Assembly (NCBI GenBank): GCA_963966275.1
Contig: CAWZYQ010000003.1
Span: 1 to 64,000 of the forward strand
Length of the DNA stretch: 64,000 nt
Origin: UBA10427 sp003500135
GTDB taxonomy: Bacteria; Bacteroidota; Bacteroidia; Cytophagales; Cyclobacteriaceae
Direction of reading: 5' to 3'
This document shows positions 19,451 to 27,339 of this stretch, piece by piece. Position 1 is the first letter of the stretch. Every line of letters starts with the position of its first letter. The notes beneath the pieces were generated by a model. It worked only from the letters and a program-made list of their open reading frames with translations. It made no database searches and was not told the origin of the DNA. The position numbers and the translations under genes were made by a program.

Positions 19451-19485
19451 AGTTTTCTTTAAATTATTACCATATAAAGAAAACT
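19451..19485 (+). promoter_or_regulatory. 11-bp inverted repeat abutting the start codon of the next gene
   Basis: AGTTTTCTTTA (19451-19461) and TAAAGAAAACT (19475-19485) are perfect complements with a 13-nt spacer. The right arm ends one base before the GTG start at 19486. It could be a repressor operator, or a hairpin that hides the ribosome-binding region. No T run follows, so a plain terminator for the esterase gene is less likely. Confidence 0.5.
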
Positions 19486-20640
19486 GTGCATACACCATTT
19501 AACGATAACCTTACCCATGACTTCCTTGATAGTAAAAGGAATGTTGCTGATCCGACTGCTGATGCGGTAATAATGAAGCTGTCTGAGGAATTGTCAAAAA
19601 AGGGCATGCAGGAAGTCTTCGAACAGCTAATTACCCATGTGGAAATGCCCTTTGAAAAGCTGCCATATCTCATACAAAGGTTTATCCGAACACATTCTCA
19701 ATTACCACCCTGGGCTGAAAAGCATAAAATTCATTTAGCACAGAATATGTTTATGGAACATGGCCCCAAAATGCTTTTGATGCTCTATTTCAAGTCGCTG
19801 CCCATTTTGTATTCTATGAAGAATGGCGCACAGGTACTCATACAAACGGATCGGCTATCACCACATGCTGACGATTCCAATGTCTTTGCCCGTAGAATTG
19901 CCGAAACGGGTCAGTTCCTGCTTTTTAATATGGCTTCTGACGGCCTGGAAGGCAATAAAACCGGGATTTTCACCGCCTTAAAGGTACGGCTCATTCATGC
20001 CTATATAAGATATTTTATAAGTTTCGGTGACTGGAATACAAAAATGTTGGGAAAACCAATTAATCAGGAAGATCTGGCTGCCACTTTAATGACTTTCAGC
20101 GTATCGCTTACGGATGGGCTATTGCAATTTCGAATGTCTTTATCCCCCTCTGAGGAAGAAGCCTACATGCATCACTGGCGGGTAATCGGGTATTTCATGG
20201 GTGTCGATGATGACCTTTTGCCATATCACGCCGCTGAGGGTAGGTTTTTGTTGCAAAAAATATTGGAAAGACAGTCAAAAGCTTCGCGGGAAGGAGAGGA
20301 GCTAACGCAGGCGCTTATTGATTTTGTAGATGACAAAGTGAAATCGCGATTGTTGAGCATGGTGCCGCAGGTAATGATTTATTATCTGTGTGGCTCAGCA
20401 ATTGCCGGGAGAGTAGGGATTGATAAAGCGAAATACAAATGGTTTTTCTCTGTTTTTCCATTCTTATTGAAGTTGTGGTTCAATTTCGGGGAATTTATGG
20501 AAAGACGGTTCGGGCTATTGAACTTTGTTGCTGACCGGCTTTCCAACAGGTTGGTGCATAAACTGGTCAATCATTTTGACTCTTATACCGGAAAAAAATT
20601 CGTCATTCCGGAAACCCTGAACCGGCAGTGGAAAGTGTAA
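19486..20640 (+). CDS. MpaB/DUF2236 oxygenase-like protein
   Basis: Member of the DUF2236 family that includes the latex-clearing protein (Lcp) and fungal MpaB, heme-containing oxygenases that cleave isoprenoid double bonds. The 384-residue product shows FLDSKRNVADPTADAVI near the N-terminus, then IQRFIRTHSQLPPWAEKHKI, RRIAETGQFLLFNMASDG, VRLIHAYIRYFI with His in the expected helix, and HHWRVIGYFMGVDDDLLP. It starts with GTG at 19486, and homologous residues begin close after it, so a later start is unlikely. No signal peptide is seen. The substrate is unknown. It is separated from the polysaccharide locus by about 80 bp with an inverted repeat. Confidence 0.78.
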   Translation: MHTPFNDNLTHDFLDSKRNVADPTADAVIMKLSEELSKKGMQEVFEQLITHVEMPFEKLPYLIQRFIRTHSQLPPWAEKHKIHLAQNMFMEHGPKMLLMLYFKSLPILYSMKNGAQVLIQTDRLSPHADDSNVFARRIAETGQFLLFNMASDGLEGNKTGIFTALKVRLIHAYIRYFISFGDWNTKMLGKPINQEDLAATLMTFSVSLTDGLLQFRMSLSPSEEEAYMHHWRVIGYFMGVDDDLLPYHAAEGRFLLQKILERQSKASREGEELTQALIDFVDDKVKSRLLSMVPQVMIYYLCGSAIAGRVGIDKAKYKWFFSVFPFLLKLWFNFGEFMERRFGLLNFVADRLSNRLVHKLVNHFDSYTGKKFVIPETLNRQWKV

Positions 20641-20652
20641 AACGCATAATGA

Positions 20653-21219
20653 TCAACCTTTCGCAAAAGCCCTTATTTTCCCGACATCCATCCGATCCGT
20701 AAGGCTTTCGGAATAATGCACCTCGTGAATTTTTAATCCCCTGTCAATCAAAAACTCGGCAGGAATAGTATTGATCGATTCACCACTTTTCATCATATGC
20801 ATAGGTAGCTTTTTGCGATAGGCCTCGAAAGCGGTACCTACAAAGCTCCTGAGATGGCTAACCGCCGATTTATACGCGGAAGGTTCCAAACCATATTTGG
20901 CATACCAAACTTTTTCAGGATCTGAAATAATGGGAATAGGAGAGAGCTCACCGTGAAAGCTGCTCATAGATATCAGTTCAACTGGCGACTCAAAGAAAAA
21001 TATCATTTTGAAACCGTTGGGTTTCAACTCTTCGTATAGCTTTGATAAATTGTGGACACGAATATTGCAAAAAGGACAACCGGCATGTCTGAAAAAGCCA
21101 ATAAGTAGTTTCTGGTCTGCATATTCCTTTAGGTCTATTGACCGGTTATTAATGTCTTTGAGCTGAAATTCAGGCGCCAGTGCTGATTTTATTAAACGCG
21201 TAGAGGTATTATGGTCCAT
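20653..21219 (-). CDS. AhpC/TSA-like redoxin (peroxiredoxin family)
   Basis: Cytoplasmic thioredoxin-fold protein of 188 residues, without a signal peptide. Motifs: APEFQLKDINNRSIDLKEY, then GFFRHAGCPFCNIRV with Cys48-Pro-Phe-Cys51 where peroxiredoxins carry the peroxidatic or CXXC cysteine. IIFFFESPVELI-type strands and PAEFLIDRGLKIHEVHYS complete the fold. The CPFC pair makes it closer to the PRX-like/AhpC-type 'redoxin' proteins than to classical 2-Cys Prx. It is encoded convergently with the MpaB-like gene (13 bp between stops) and just downstream of glutamate dehydrogenase on the same strand. It probably reduces peroxides or disulfides; the substrate is unknown. Confidence 0.8.
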   Translation of the reverse strand: MDHNTSTRLIKSALAPEFQLKDINNRSIDLKEYADQKLLIGFFRHAGCPFCNIRVHNLSKLYEELKPNGFKMIFFFESPVELISMSSFHGELSPIPIISDPEKVWYAKYGLEPSAYKSAVSHLRSFVGTAFEAYRKKLPMHMMKSGESINTIPAEFLIDRGLKIHEVHYSESLTDRMDVGKIRAFAKG

Positions 21220-21317
21220 AGCTATTTGGTTTCACTGACTTGGTCAACGATATCCAATGCACAAAGATGTTAATCTTCGATAAACATTTTAGTGAACCCG
21301 CTCAAAAGTATGGAAAA

Positions 21318-22571
21318 CTAGTCGAACTGCTCAAACTTGGATAAGCTATGATGAGTTCTGGAAAGCGTTGCCCTCGCTACCCGACCAATCCCCAGAATAT
21401 ATGCAGCTGTGCGAAGGTCGGTTTGTTTGCGTTTGGCCATATCCAATACGGCTTCAAAGGCGCGGGTCATTATTTTATAAAGCTCATTGTGAATGCGTTC
21501 CAATTCCCATTTGAATTGCTGAATATTCTGGGCCCATTCAAAATAGCTTACGGTTACCCCACCTGCATTGGCCAGTACGTCCGGTATGACCATTATATTT
21601 CTTCGGTGAAAAATTTCGTCCGCCTCGGGAGTAGTGGGGGCGTTAGCTGCTTCTACAATGATAGAAGCTCTTACATCATTCGCATTTTCGGCAGTCAACA
21701 CACCGCCAAGGGCAGCCGGTATCAAAACATCACAATCCCATGTCAGTACATCTTCGCTTTTGAAGGCATTTCCCCCTGCAAAACCCGACACGGTTTTGTG
21801 TTCTTTTACATAGGCGATCAGCTTACTAACGTCTAGTCCATCTTTATTTTCAATCCCTCCTTTATGGTCACCCACTGCCACTATCCTGCCACCTTTTTCT
21901 GCAATTAAACGGGCGGCATGGCTGCCAACATTACCAAAGCCCTGGAGGGCCACCCGAATGCCTTTAAGTGACTTATGCTGGGTTTCCAATGCTTTTTCCA
22001 GCGCAATCATCACACCACGTCCTGTTGCTTCCTCGCGGCCTTCCGAACCGAATAAATGAACCGGTTTTCCGGTAACAACGGCCGGTGAAAAACCGTAATG
22101 ATTTGAATATTCGTCCATGATCCAGGCCATAATGTCGGCATTCGTATTGACATCAGGCGCCGGGATGTCGAGGTTGGGTCCGATGATTTCTCTTATATGA
22201 CCCACAAATTCATGTGTAATGTCAAATAGTTCCTTATCCGTAAGCTCCTGTGGATTACAATTGATCCCGCCTTTGGCTCCACCATAGGGAATGTTGACAA
22301 TTGCGGTTTTCCATGTCATTAATGTGGCGAGTGCGGTAGCATCATCTTCATCAACAGAGGGGTGGTAGCGCAATCCTCCTTTCATTGGACCTCTGGAATT
22401 ATCGTGTTGTACCCGATAGCCCACATGATGTAGCCACTCTCCATCATGGCCGTCCGTGACTACTTCTACTTTCACCACACGGTAAGGAGTGAGTAGAATT
22501 TTTTGTGTTTTATCGCTTAAGTCAAGCGCTTTTGCGGCTTTTTGAAAATAATAACGGCTTTCTTCGAGCAT
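21318..22571 (-). CDS. Glutamate dehydrogenase (Glu/Leu/Phe/Val dehydrogenase family)
   Basis: Interconverts glutamate with 2-oxoglutarate and ammonia using NAD(P). The 417-residue length is usual for the short hexameric class. The dimerisation/catalytic domain has GPMKGGLRYHPSVDEDDATA, the lysine-bearing IPYGGAKGGINCNP, and PAPDVNTNADIMAWIMDEYS. The Rossmann domain follows with VALQGFGNVGSHAARLIAEKG and later PAALGGVLTAENA and VEAANAPTTPEAD. The C-terminus ends ILGIGRVARATLSR, typical of the family. No lesion was seen. It is a likely assimilation/catabolism link for nitrogen; coenzyme preference cannot be called with confidence. It is divergent from the membrane-protein operon starting at 22746, sharing a 174-bp AT-rich promoter region. 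Confidence 0.95.
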   Translation of the reverse strand: MLEESRYYFQKAAKALDLSDKTQKILLTPYRVVKVEVVTDGHDGEWLHHVGYRVQHDNSRGPMKGGLRYHPSVDEDDATALATLMTWKTAIVNIPYGGAKGGINCNPQELTDKELFDITHEFVGHIREIIGPNLDIPAPDVNTNADIMAWIMDEYSNHYGFSPAVVTGKPVHLFGSEGREEATGRGVMIALEKALETQHKSLKGIRVALQGFGNVGSHAARLIAEKGGRIVAVGDHKGGIENKDGLDVSKLIAYVKEHKTVSGFAGGNAFKSEDVLTWDCDVLIPAALGGVLTAENANDVRASIIVEAANAPTTPEADEIFHRRNIMVIPDVLANAGGVTVSYFEWAQNIQQFKWELERIHNELYKIMTRAFEAVLDMAKRKQTDLRTAAYILGIGRVARATLSRTHHSLSKFEQFD

Positions 22572-22697
22572 TTTTTCAGTTGTTGGTTGCCTTCAATTTC
22601 TGTATTCTATTGCTTATTTCAAAAGAGTTTGAGGCTTAATATCGGGTGTTTTTCAAAAGAAAATACAAATCAGTGAAACATTTTATAAATTAATTAG

Positions 22698-22712
22698 GTT
22701 TATAATATAAAC
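22698..22712. promoter_or_regulatory. 15-bp palindrome, predicted operator 1 of the winged-helix regulator
   Basis: GTTTATAATATAAAC is a perfect odd-length palindrome, located 33 bp before the ATG of the membrane-protein gene. A near-identical site (13 of 15 bases) stands before the third gene of the same cluster, and the flank CTAAyTTA is also shared. A winged-helix regulator lies between them, so these are best read as its binding sites. This would give autoregulation of the cluster. Confidence 0.6.
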
Positions 22713-22745
22713 TAACTTATATTTACAAAACAAAACAAAAAAGAA

Positions 22746-23315
22746 ATGAAGACAGAAGAATTGACAACAGAACAAAGACTGGAGATCATCACAAATATGA
22801 TCGGCCAGGCAAAGCAAAACTTTGCCAAAGGAGGCAGCTTTCAGATACTCCTGTGGGGGTGGGTAATTGCTGCGGCCAACCTCGGACATTATGCGTTAGA
22901 AAAGATAGGATACGAATACCCATATGCTGTATGGCTTATTGTCATTCCGGCTGTGGTAGTATCAATTGTTCAGAGTGTGAACATGAGAAAGAATAGTCCG
23001 GTTAAATCGCATGTAGATAAGGTTTACGGACAAATATGGCTGGCGGCTTTCATTGTATTCATCATTGTACTGAGTTTTATGAATCAGTTGAATTTTCACC
23101 ACAATCCTGTAATTTTGGCCATTGCCGGTATGGGCATGTACATCACAGGTAATTTATTGCGTTTCAGGCCAGTAATTTTTGGCGCCGTAGTTCTGTGGGT
23201 TGGAGCAGTACTTGCATTTAACCTGCCGGTTGCAGAGCAATATCTTGTTGGTGGGATCAGTATTTTAATAGGATACCTCGTTCCCGGTTATTTACTTAAA
23301 AAGGAAGAAAATTGA
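22746..23315 (+). CDS. Small multi-pass membrane protein of unknown function
   Basis: The 189-residue product has a short charged N-terminus (MKTEELTTEQRLEIITNMIGQAKQNFAKGG) and then five or six hydrophobic segments, e.g. FQILLWGWVIAAANLGHYAL, YAVWLIVIPAVVVSIVQSV, IWLAAFIVFIIVLSFM, VILAIAGMGMYITGNLL and VIFGAVVLWVGAVLAF. No catalytic or transport motif was recognised. Its stop overlaps the probable TTG start of a winged-helix regulator gene. Small membrane proteins paired with such regulators are common in Bacteroidota and may act in signalling or envelope stress, which is inference. A palindrome 33 bp upstream is a likely operator. Confidence 0.8.
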   Translation: MKTEELTTEQRLEIITNMIGQAKQNFAKGGSFQILLWGWVIAAANLGHYALEKIGYEYPYAVWLIVIPAVVVSIVQSVNMRKNSPVKSHVDKVYGQIWLAAFIVFIIVLSFMNQLNFHHNPVILAIAGMGMYITGNLLRFRPVIFGAVVLWVGAVLAFNLPVAEQYLVGGISILIGYLVPGYLLKKEEN

Positions 23316-23599
23316 GCCAGTTTCAACCATTAGATCCTCTATTGCATTCACAACTTCGCCTGGCAGTGATGTCGCTGCTTATAGGAGTGGATTCTGCCGA
23401 ATTTACCTTTATTAAAGAAAAGACAGGCGCTACTTCAGGTAATTTGAGTGTACAACTGGATAAACTGGAGCAGGCGGGGTATATCGAAATTGAAAAGTCT
23501 TTTAAAGGTAAAAGACCACTGACGACGTGCAGGATTACCAAACACGGAATTAATGCCTTTGAAACCTATGTGGAAAATTTAAAAAAGTATATCGAGTAA
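23312..23599 (+). CDS. Winged-helix transcriptional regulator (HTH_34/PF13601-like)
   Basis: The 95-residue DNA-binding protein starts with TTG at 23312, overlapping the TGA of the membrane-protein gene. The family pattern LDPLLHSQLRLAVMSLLIG near the N-terminus supports this start. The recognition region is FTFIKEKTGATSGNLSVQLDKLEQAGYIEIEKS, followed by the wing FKGKRPLTTCRITKHG and a C-terminal helix. It resembles ArsR/MarR-like small regulators without an evident ligand domain. Two near-identical palindromes flank it (22698-22712 and 23616-23632), upstream of the first and third genes of the cluster, so autoregulation is likely. The sensed signal is unknown and may come through the adjacent membrane protein. 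Confidence 0.85.
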   Translation: MSQFQPLDPLLHSQLRLAVMSLLIGVDSAEFTFIKEKTGATSGNLSVQLDKLEQAGYIEIEKSFKGKRPLTTCRITKHGINAFETYVENLKKYIE

Positions 23600-23615
23600 T
23601 TTTTTTTGAATATTA

Positions 23616-23632
23616 AGTTTACATTATAAACT
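23616..23632. promoter_or_regulatory. Palindrome, predicted operator 2 of the winged-helix regulator
   Basis: AGTTTACATTATAAACT has arms AGTTTA and TAAACT. Its inner 15 bases match the upstream site at 13 of 15 positions, and the following CTAATTTA resembles the CTAACTTA after operator 1. It ends 11 bp before the ATG of the TPR-like gene, so that gene probably has its own regulated promoter even though it follows the regulator closely. Confidence 0.6.
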
Positions 23633-23643
23633 AATTTACTATT

Positions 23644-24357
23644 ATGAAAACTACAGTTAAAACCATCGTAATCATCCTTTTTACCGTTTCAACAGCGTTC
23701 GGTCAAAAGGTAGAAGAGCAAAGTTATCAGGCATATCTCAGGGCGAATCCCGATGCCTGGTTGATACCGGTCAAAACGGCTAAAATGCAATTCGAATCCG
23801 GCGGGAGCGATGCCGATCTTTTCGAATATGCCATGGCCCGGTATGGACTATTGAGTGCCACTATGCGCGACAGAGATGAAGATATGTTTGATGAATATGT
23901 TGACGAAACCATCGAGCATTTCGAAAAACTGATTGAAAATGATCATCGCAAAGCGGAATCACAGGCAGTACTATCCTCAATATACGGATTGAAAATCGCT
24001 TACACTCCCTGGAAGGGAATGTTCTGGGGGCCAAAAAGCGGTAAATATATCGAAGAAGCCATCGAAAGTGGCCGCGAACTGCCCATCGTGCTGAAAATGT
24101 ATGGCAACTATTTGTATTACACACCCGAACAGTGGGGTGGTGATAAAAATGAAGCGGTGGGATATTACAGCATGGCCATCAACAAATTTGAAGAGAACAG
24201 GAAAACCGGCCACTGGTTATACCTCGATGCTATGATTTGGCTGGGCCATGCCTATCGCGATATTGATCAAAACATGCAGGCCGAAAGCGTATGGCGTCAG
24301 GCACTGAAAAAAGAACCTGATTTTAAATATGCCGAATATCTGCTGAGTTCTAATTGA
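23644..24357 (+). CDS. Secreted TPR-like protein of unknown function
   Basis: The 237-residue product has a signal peptide (MKTTVKTIVIILFTVSTAFGQ, cut near residue 21). The mature part is alpha-helical with TPR-like repeats, e.g. EHFEKLIENDHRKAESQAVLSS, ALILGHAYRDI-like 'AMIWLGHAYRDIDQNMQAESVW' and RQALKKEPDFKYAEYLL at the C-terminus. It probably acts as a periplasmic scaffold or sensor. It is the third gene of the regulator cluster and has its own copy of the palindromic operator 11 bp before the start. A terminator follows at 24385. No enzymatic motif was seen. Confidence 0.8.
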   Translation: MKTTVKTIVIILFTVSTAFGQKVEEQSYQAYLRANPDAWLIPVKTAKMQFESGGSDADLFEYAMARYGLLSATMRDRDEDMFDEYVDETIEHFEKLIENDHRKAESQAVLSSIYGLKIAYTPWKGMFWGPKSGKYIEEAIESGRELPIVLKMYGNYLYYTPEQWGGDKNEAVGYYSMAINKFEENRKTGHWLYLDAMIWLGHAYRDIDQNMQAESVWRQALKKEPDFKYAEYLLSSN

Positions 24358-24384
24358 TAGAGCAGATTACCGACTAAAAAGAAG

Positions 24385-24417
24385 CCACAACACCTCTTAG
24401 ATGTTGTGGTTTTTTTG
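24385..24417 (+). terminator. Intrinsic terminator after the regulator cluster
   Basis: CCACAACA (24385-24392) and TGTTGTGG (24402-24409) form a perfect 8-bp stem with a 9-nt loop, followed by seven T (24410-24416). It ends transcription after the TPR-like gene. It also shows that the next gene does not start at a possible upstream codon inside the hairpin (24401), but at 24491. Confidence 0.85.
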
Positions 24418-24490
24418 TGATTATTTATTACCCTATTCTTTTGTATCCGGTTCAAATAAAATTGTATTTTGGCAAATCGATCAGCGCAAT

Positions 24491-26686
24491 ATGAACGGGA
24501 AACAAAGCAATACGAGTACAGATAAAAAGAAACAAGGCCTGAATACCTTCGGAGGAGTGTTTACGCCCTCCATACTTACCATTCTTGGAGTCATCATGTA
24601 CCTCCGGTTTGGCTGGGTGGTGGGTAATGTGGGATTGATCGGTACGCTCATCATTGTTACGATCTCCACTAGCATTACCTTTCTCACTTCACTGTCCATT
24701 GCCTCCATTGCCACTAACCAAACGGTAAAAACCGGTGGTGCTTACTATATGATCAGCCGCTCGCTGGGCATTGAGTCGGGTGGAGCGATTGGTATATCCC
24801 TTTATATTGCCCAGACATTATCCGTAGCGCTCTATACCCTGGGTTTTGCGGAGAGTTTCGCCAGCATTTTTCCCGCGCTGAATGAAACGGCCGTTGGACT
24901 GATTGTTACCTTACTTATCGGCATTGTTGCCATGATCTCAGCCGATGTGGCCATTAAAACGCAGTTTTTCATATTGGCCGCTATAGCGATCTCACTGATT
25001 TCCCTCATTTTTGGCTCACCTCTGGAAAATACAAGCATCGAAATGTGGGGGGCGCCAAAGAGTCAATCAGAAGGTTTCTGGAAAGTATTTGCCGTATTTT
25101 TCCCGGCTGTAACCGGCATCATGGCCGGCGTAAACATGTCAGGTGACTTGAAAAATCCCGGTAAATCGATCCCCAAAGGAACTTTTATGGCAGTTGGTGC
25201 GGGTTACCTGATTTATATGCTTTTGCCTATCATTCTGGCGGGCAGGGCCGATGCCGACACTTTGATAGCTGATCCGTTGATCATGCGCAAGATCTCGTTT
25301 TGGGGTGATGCCATTTTGCTGGGTGTCTGGGGGGCTACTTTATCCAGTGCGCTGGGAAGTATACTAGGTGCTCCGCGCGTGCTACAGGCCCTGGCAAGGG
25401 ACAGAGTGTTGCCGAAGTTCATGCGCTTTTTGGGCAAAGGTGAAAAAGGCACTGACAACCCGCGAATCGGTACCATTTTCTCGTTGGTTATTGCACTTCT
25501 GGCGGTTTACTTTGGAAAACTCGACCTTATTGCCCCGATATTGACCATGTTTTTTCTCACTACCTATGGGGTATTAAATATTTCCTCGGCTATCGAAAAC
25601 TTTCTCGGCAATCCGTCATTCCGTCCCAAGTTTAAAGTCTCCTGGGTGTTCTCCCTGTTGGGCGCCATTGGATGTATAGCCGTAATGATGCTGATCAATG
25701 CCCTGGCCACATTTGTTGCCATGTTATTTGTGGTGCTTGTCTTTTTCTGGATAGAAAGGCGGCAACTTAAAACGCACTGGGGTGATGTTCGACAGGGGCT
25801 ATGGATGTCACTTGTCCGGGCAGGCTTAATGAAGATCAAAAGGAGTGAGGACCCCAAGAACTGGTATCCACATCTGATGATACTTTCCGGCGCGCCCACC
25901 AAGCGCTGGCACCTGATCGCCCTTTCAAACGCCTTTGTACGTAGTAAAGGTCTGATGACAGTCGCATCCATCGTACCCTCGGGAACAATGAACCTGGAGC
26001 GGCAGCAGTCGCTGGAAAAAAATATCCGGGAGTTTCTGCTCAACAAAGGCATTGTAGGTTTGGTGCGGGTCGTTTCAGCGCCGGATCCATTTGAAGGGGG
26101 CATCCGTCTGGCTGAAGTGTACGGATTGGGCAACTTATATCCGAATACTTTTGTGTTGGGCGACACGCTGGAAGAGTCACATCTGGACCGCTATGCTGCC
26201 ATGGTGACCAAGATTCATGAGGCCAAACGGAACCTGCTCATCGTGCGCGACAATGAGGCACAGAACTTTGGCGACTTTAAACAGATCGACATTTGGTGGG
26301 CCGGTTTGAAAGGCAATGGCGCACTGATGTTGGTTCTGGGCCACCTGATGAGCAAAAGCCACGACTGGCGCCGGGCGAAGATCACCATAAAATTCGTGGC
26401 CAACGAAACATCAGCGGCTGACGATGCCACCAAAAACCTGGACCATATGATCGCCAATATGCGTATCGATATGAAGAAAGAGATCATTCTGGCCAACGGG
26501 CGGTCGTTCTATGATATTTTGCAGGAAAGTTCAGCGCAATCTGATCTCGTATTCCTGGGTCTGAAAGCCCCTGATGGGAATTACAGGGAATACCTGAAAA
26601 CCTTCCGTGCAAAAACCGCCAACCTGCCTACCACCATCTATGTGCTGGCAGGCGAAACCATCGATTTTAGTAAAGTGCTGACTTGA
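24491..26686 (+). CDS. SLC12-type cation-chloride cotransporter / APC permease
   Basis: Inner-membrane transporter of about 731 residues from ATG 24491 (an upstream frame extension would lie in a terminator). The N-terminal half has the APC fold with about 12 membrane segments: GGVFTPSILTILGVIMYLRF, VGLIGTLIIVTIST, GAYYMISRSLGIESGGAIGI, FAVFFPAVTGIMAGVNMSGD and GAPRVLQALARDRVLP are close to eukaryotic NKCC/KCC motifs. A soluble C-terminal part of about 250 residues (from about residue 480; RRQLKTHWGDVRQGLW, PHLMILSGAPTKRWHLI) resembles the SLC12 regulatory domain. It probably carries Na+/K+/Cl- or amino acids. By eye its codons are more G/C-rich than the AT-rich stretch that follows. Confidence 0.9.
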   Translation: MNGKQSNTSTDKKKQGLNTFGGVFTPSILTILGVIMYLRFGWVVGNVGLIGTLIIVTISTSITFLTSLSIASIATNQTVKTGGAYYMISRSLGIESGGAIGISLYIAQTLSVALYTLGFAESFASIFPALNETAVGLIVTLLIGIVAMISADVAIKTQFFILAAIAISLISLIFGSPLENTSIEMWGAPKSQSEGFWKVFAVFFPAVTGIMAGVNMSGDLKNPGKSIPKGTFMAVGAGYLIYMLLPIILAGRADADTLIADPLIMRKISFWGDAILLGVWGATLSSALGSILGAPRVLQALARDRVLPKFMRFLGKGEKGTDNPRIGTIFSLVIALLAVYFGKLDLIAPILTMFFLTTYGVLNISSAIENFLGNPSFRPKFKVSWVFSLLGAIGCIAVMMLINALATFVAMLFVVLVFFWIERRQLKTHWGDVRQGLWMSLVRAGLMKIKRSEDPKNWYPHLMILSGAPTKRWHLIALSNAFVRSKGLMTVASIVPSGTMNLERQQSLEKNIREFLLNKGIVGLVRVVSAPDPFEGGIRLAEVYGLGNLYPNTFVLGDTLEESHLDRYAAMVTKIHEAKRNLLIVRDNEAQNFGDFKQIDIWWAGLKGNGALMLVLGHLMSKSHDWRRAKITIKFVANETSAADDATKNLDHMIANMRIDMKKEIILANGRSFYDILQESSAQSDLVFLGLKAPDGNYREYLKTFRAKTANLPTTIYVLAGETIDFSKVLT

Positions 26687-26810
26687 TTGCCTGGGTTCCC
26701 TATCATGTTTAAACCTTCCTTTGAACAATTTTCTTACTCCTAAGTATATTTGAAGTTTAAGTATATAATTTGTCTAAGAAAGTATCGGACAATTATCACA
26801 TTTGCCAAAT

Positions 26811-27003
26811 GTGTCCTTCCTTTACAAATTTTAAGGCTCCTTTGTATAAAGTTTTTTCTCCTTTGTGTCCTTCTATATTTCCTTTGTCATTTTCTGTCAT
26901 CCTTTCAGAAAGGAGATACAGAAATTGCCAAAGGAAAGCAAAATATTGCAAAGAAAGCCCAAAAAAGCTGAAAGGAGCATAAAAAGCTGCAAAGGGAAGG
27001 GTT
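26811..27003. repeat. Long imperfect inverted repeat (~96-nt arms)
   Basis: The sequence is symmetric about base 26907: CCTTTC-A-GAAAGG at the centre. Reading outward, the left arm's reverse complement and the right arm share blocks GAAAGGA, ACAGAAA, CAAAGGAAA, CAAAG, AAAAAA, AAAGGAGC, TAAAA and GGAAGG with small indels. The left arm is T/C-rich and the right arm A/G-rich. Transcribed RNA would fold into a ~190-nt hairpin. It could be a MITE-like element, a structured RNA, or an expansion of a CAAAGGA motif. No T run or start codon suggests a simple terminator. Confidence 0.6.
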
Positions 27004-27071
27004 TAGCTGACAAAGGGAAGGTTAAAACCTGATGATTGGAGTGAGGTATGCATGTTTAGTGTAGAAAACAC

Positions 27072-27316
27072 ATTATTTATTGTCGCAAACGTTTGTATTG
27101 CGTACTTTTAGCGCTACACAAACCCAATAAATCGTGATGAAGAAAACCTGGATTTTATCTATTGCAATCTTTTTATGCTTTTTTGCCTGTGAACAAAAGC
27201 AAGACCAAAGCAGTCAAAGTCAACAGAATGCTACTCCGCCCGATTCGCTGTTGGGTACTTTTTGGGATTAAAGCCTGCCTATCGAGGAGCGGCTTGATCT
27301 ATTAATTGATACTTTA
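27072..27316 (+). pseudogene. Truncated 5' fragment of a GH3 gene (copy 1 of a direct repeat)
   Basis: This fragment matches 47234-47478, the upstream region and first ~60 codons of the intact GH3 gene, with about 12 differences in 245 bp by eye, five of them clustered upstream of the start. Its ATG is at 27137 (47299 in the intact copy). Coding differences are three synonymous changes plus TAC to TAA, which stops the frame at the codon corresponding to Tyr in WDYSLP. Similarity ends within DTL at about 27316; unrelated sequence follows. It is a dead remnant left by a duplication or by an insertion into the GH3 locus. Confidence 0.9.
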
Positions 27317-27339
27317 ACCCAAATTTAATGCCGTTTAGC

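Noticed and set aside
24401..24490. 30-residue N-terminal extension of the SLC12-type transporter
   Set aside because: It would begin inside the stem-loop of an intrinsic terminator; the ATG at 24491 gives the usual N-terminus.
24401..26686. Horizontal transfer of the SLC12-type gene based on its higher G/C content
   Set aside because: The difference is an impression by eye and not large; no mobile element adjoins it.
26750..26982. Two overlapping small frames (about 70-73 codons) on the + strand
   Set aside because: They lie inside the long inverted repeat, have low-complexity KK/SFQKG-type sequences, start with weak context and match no family I know.
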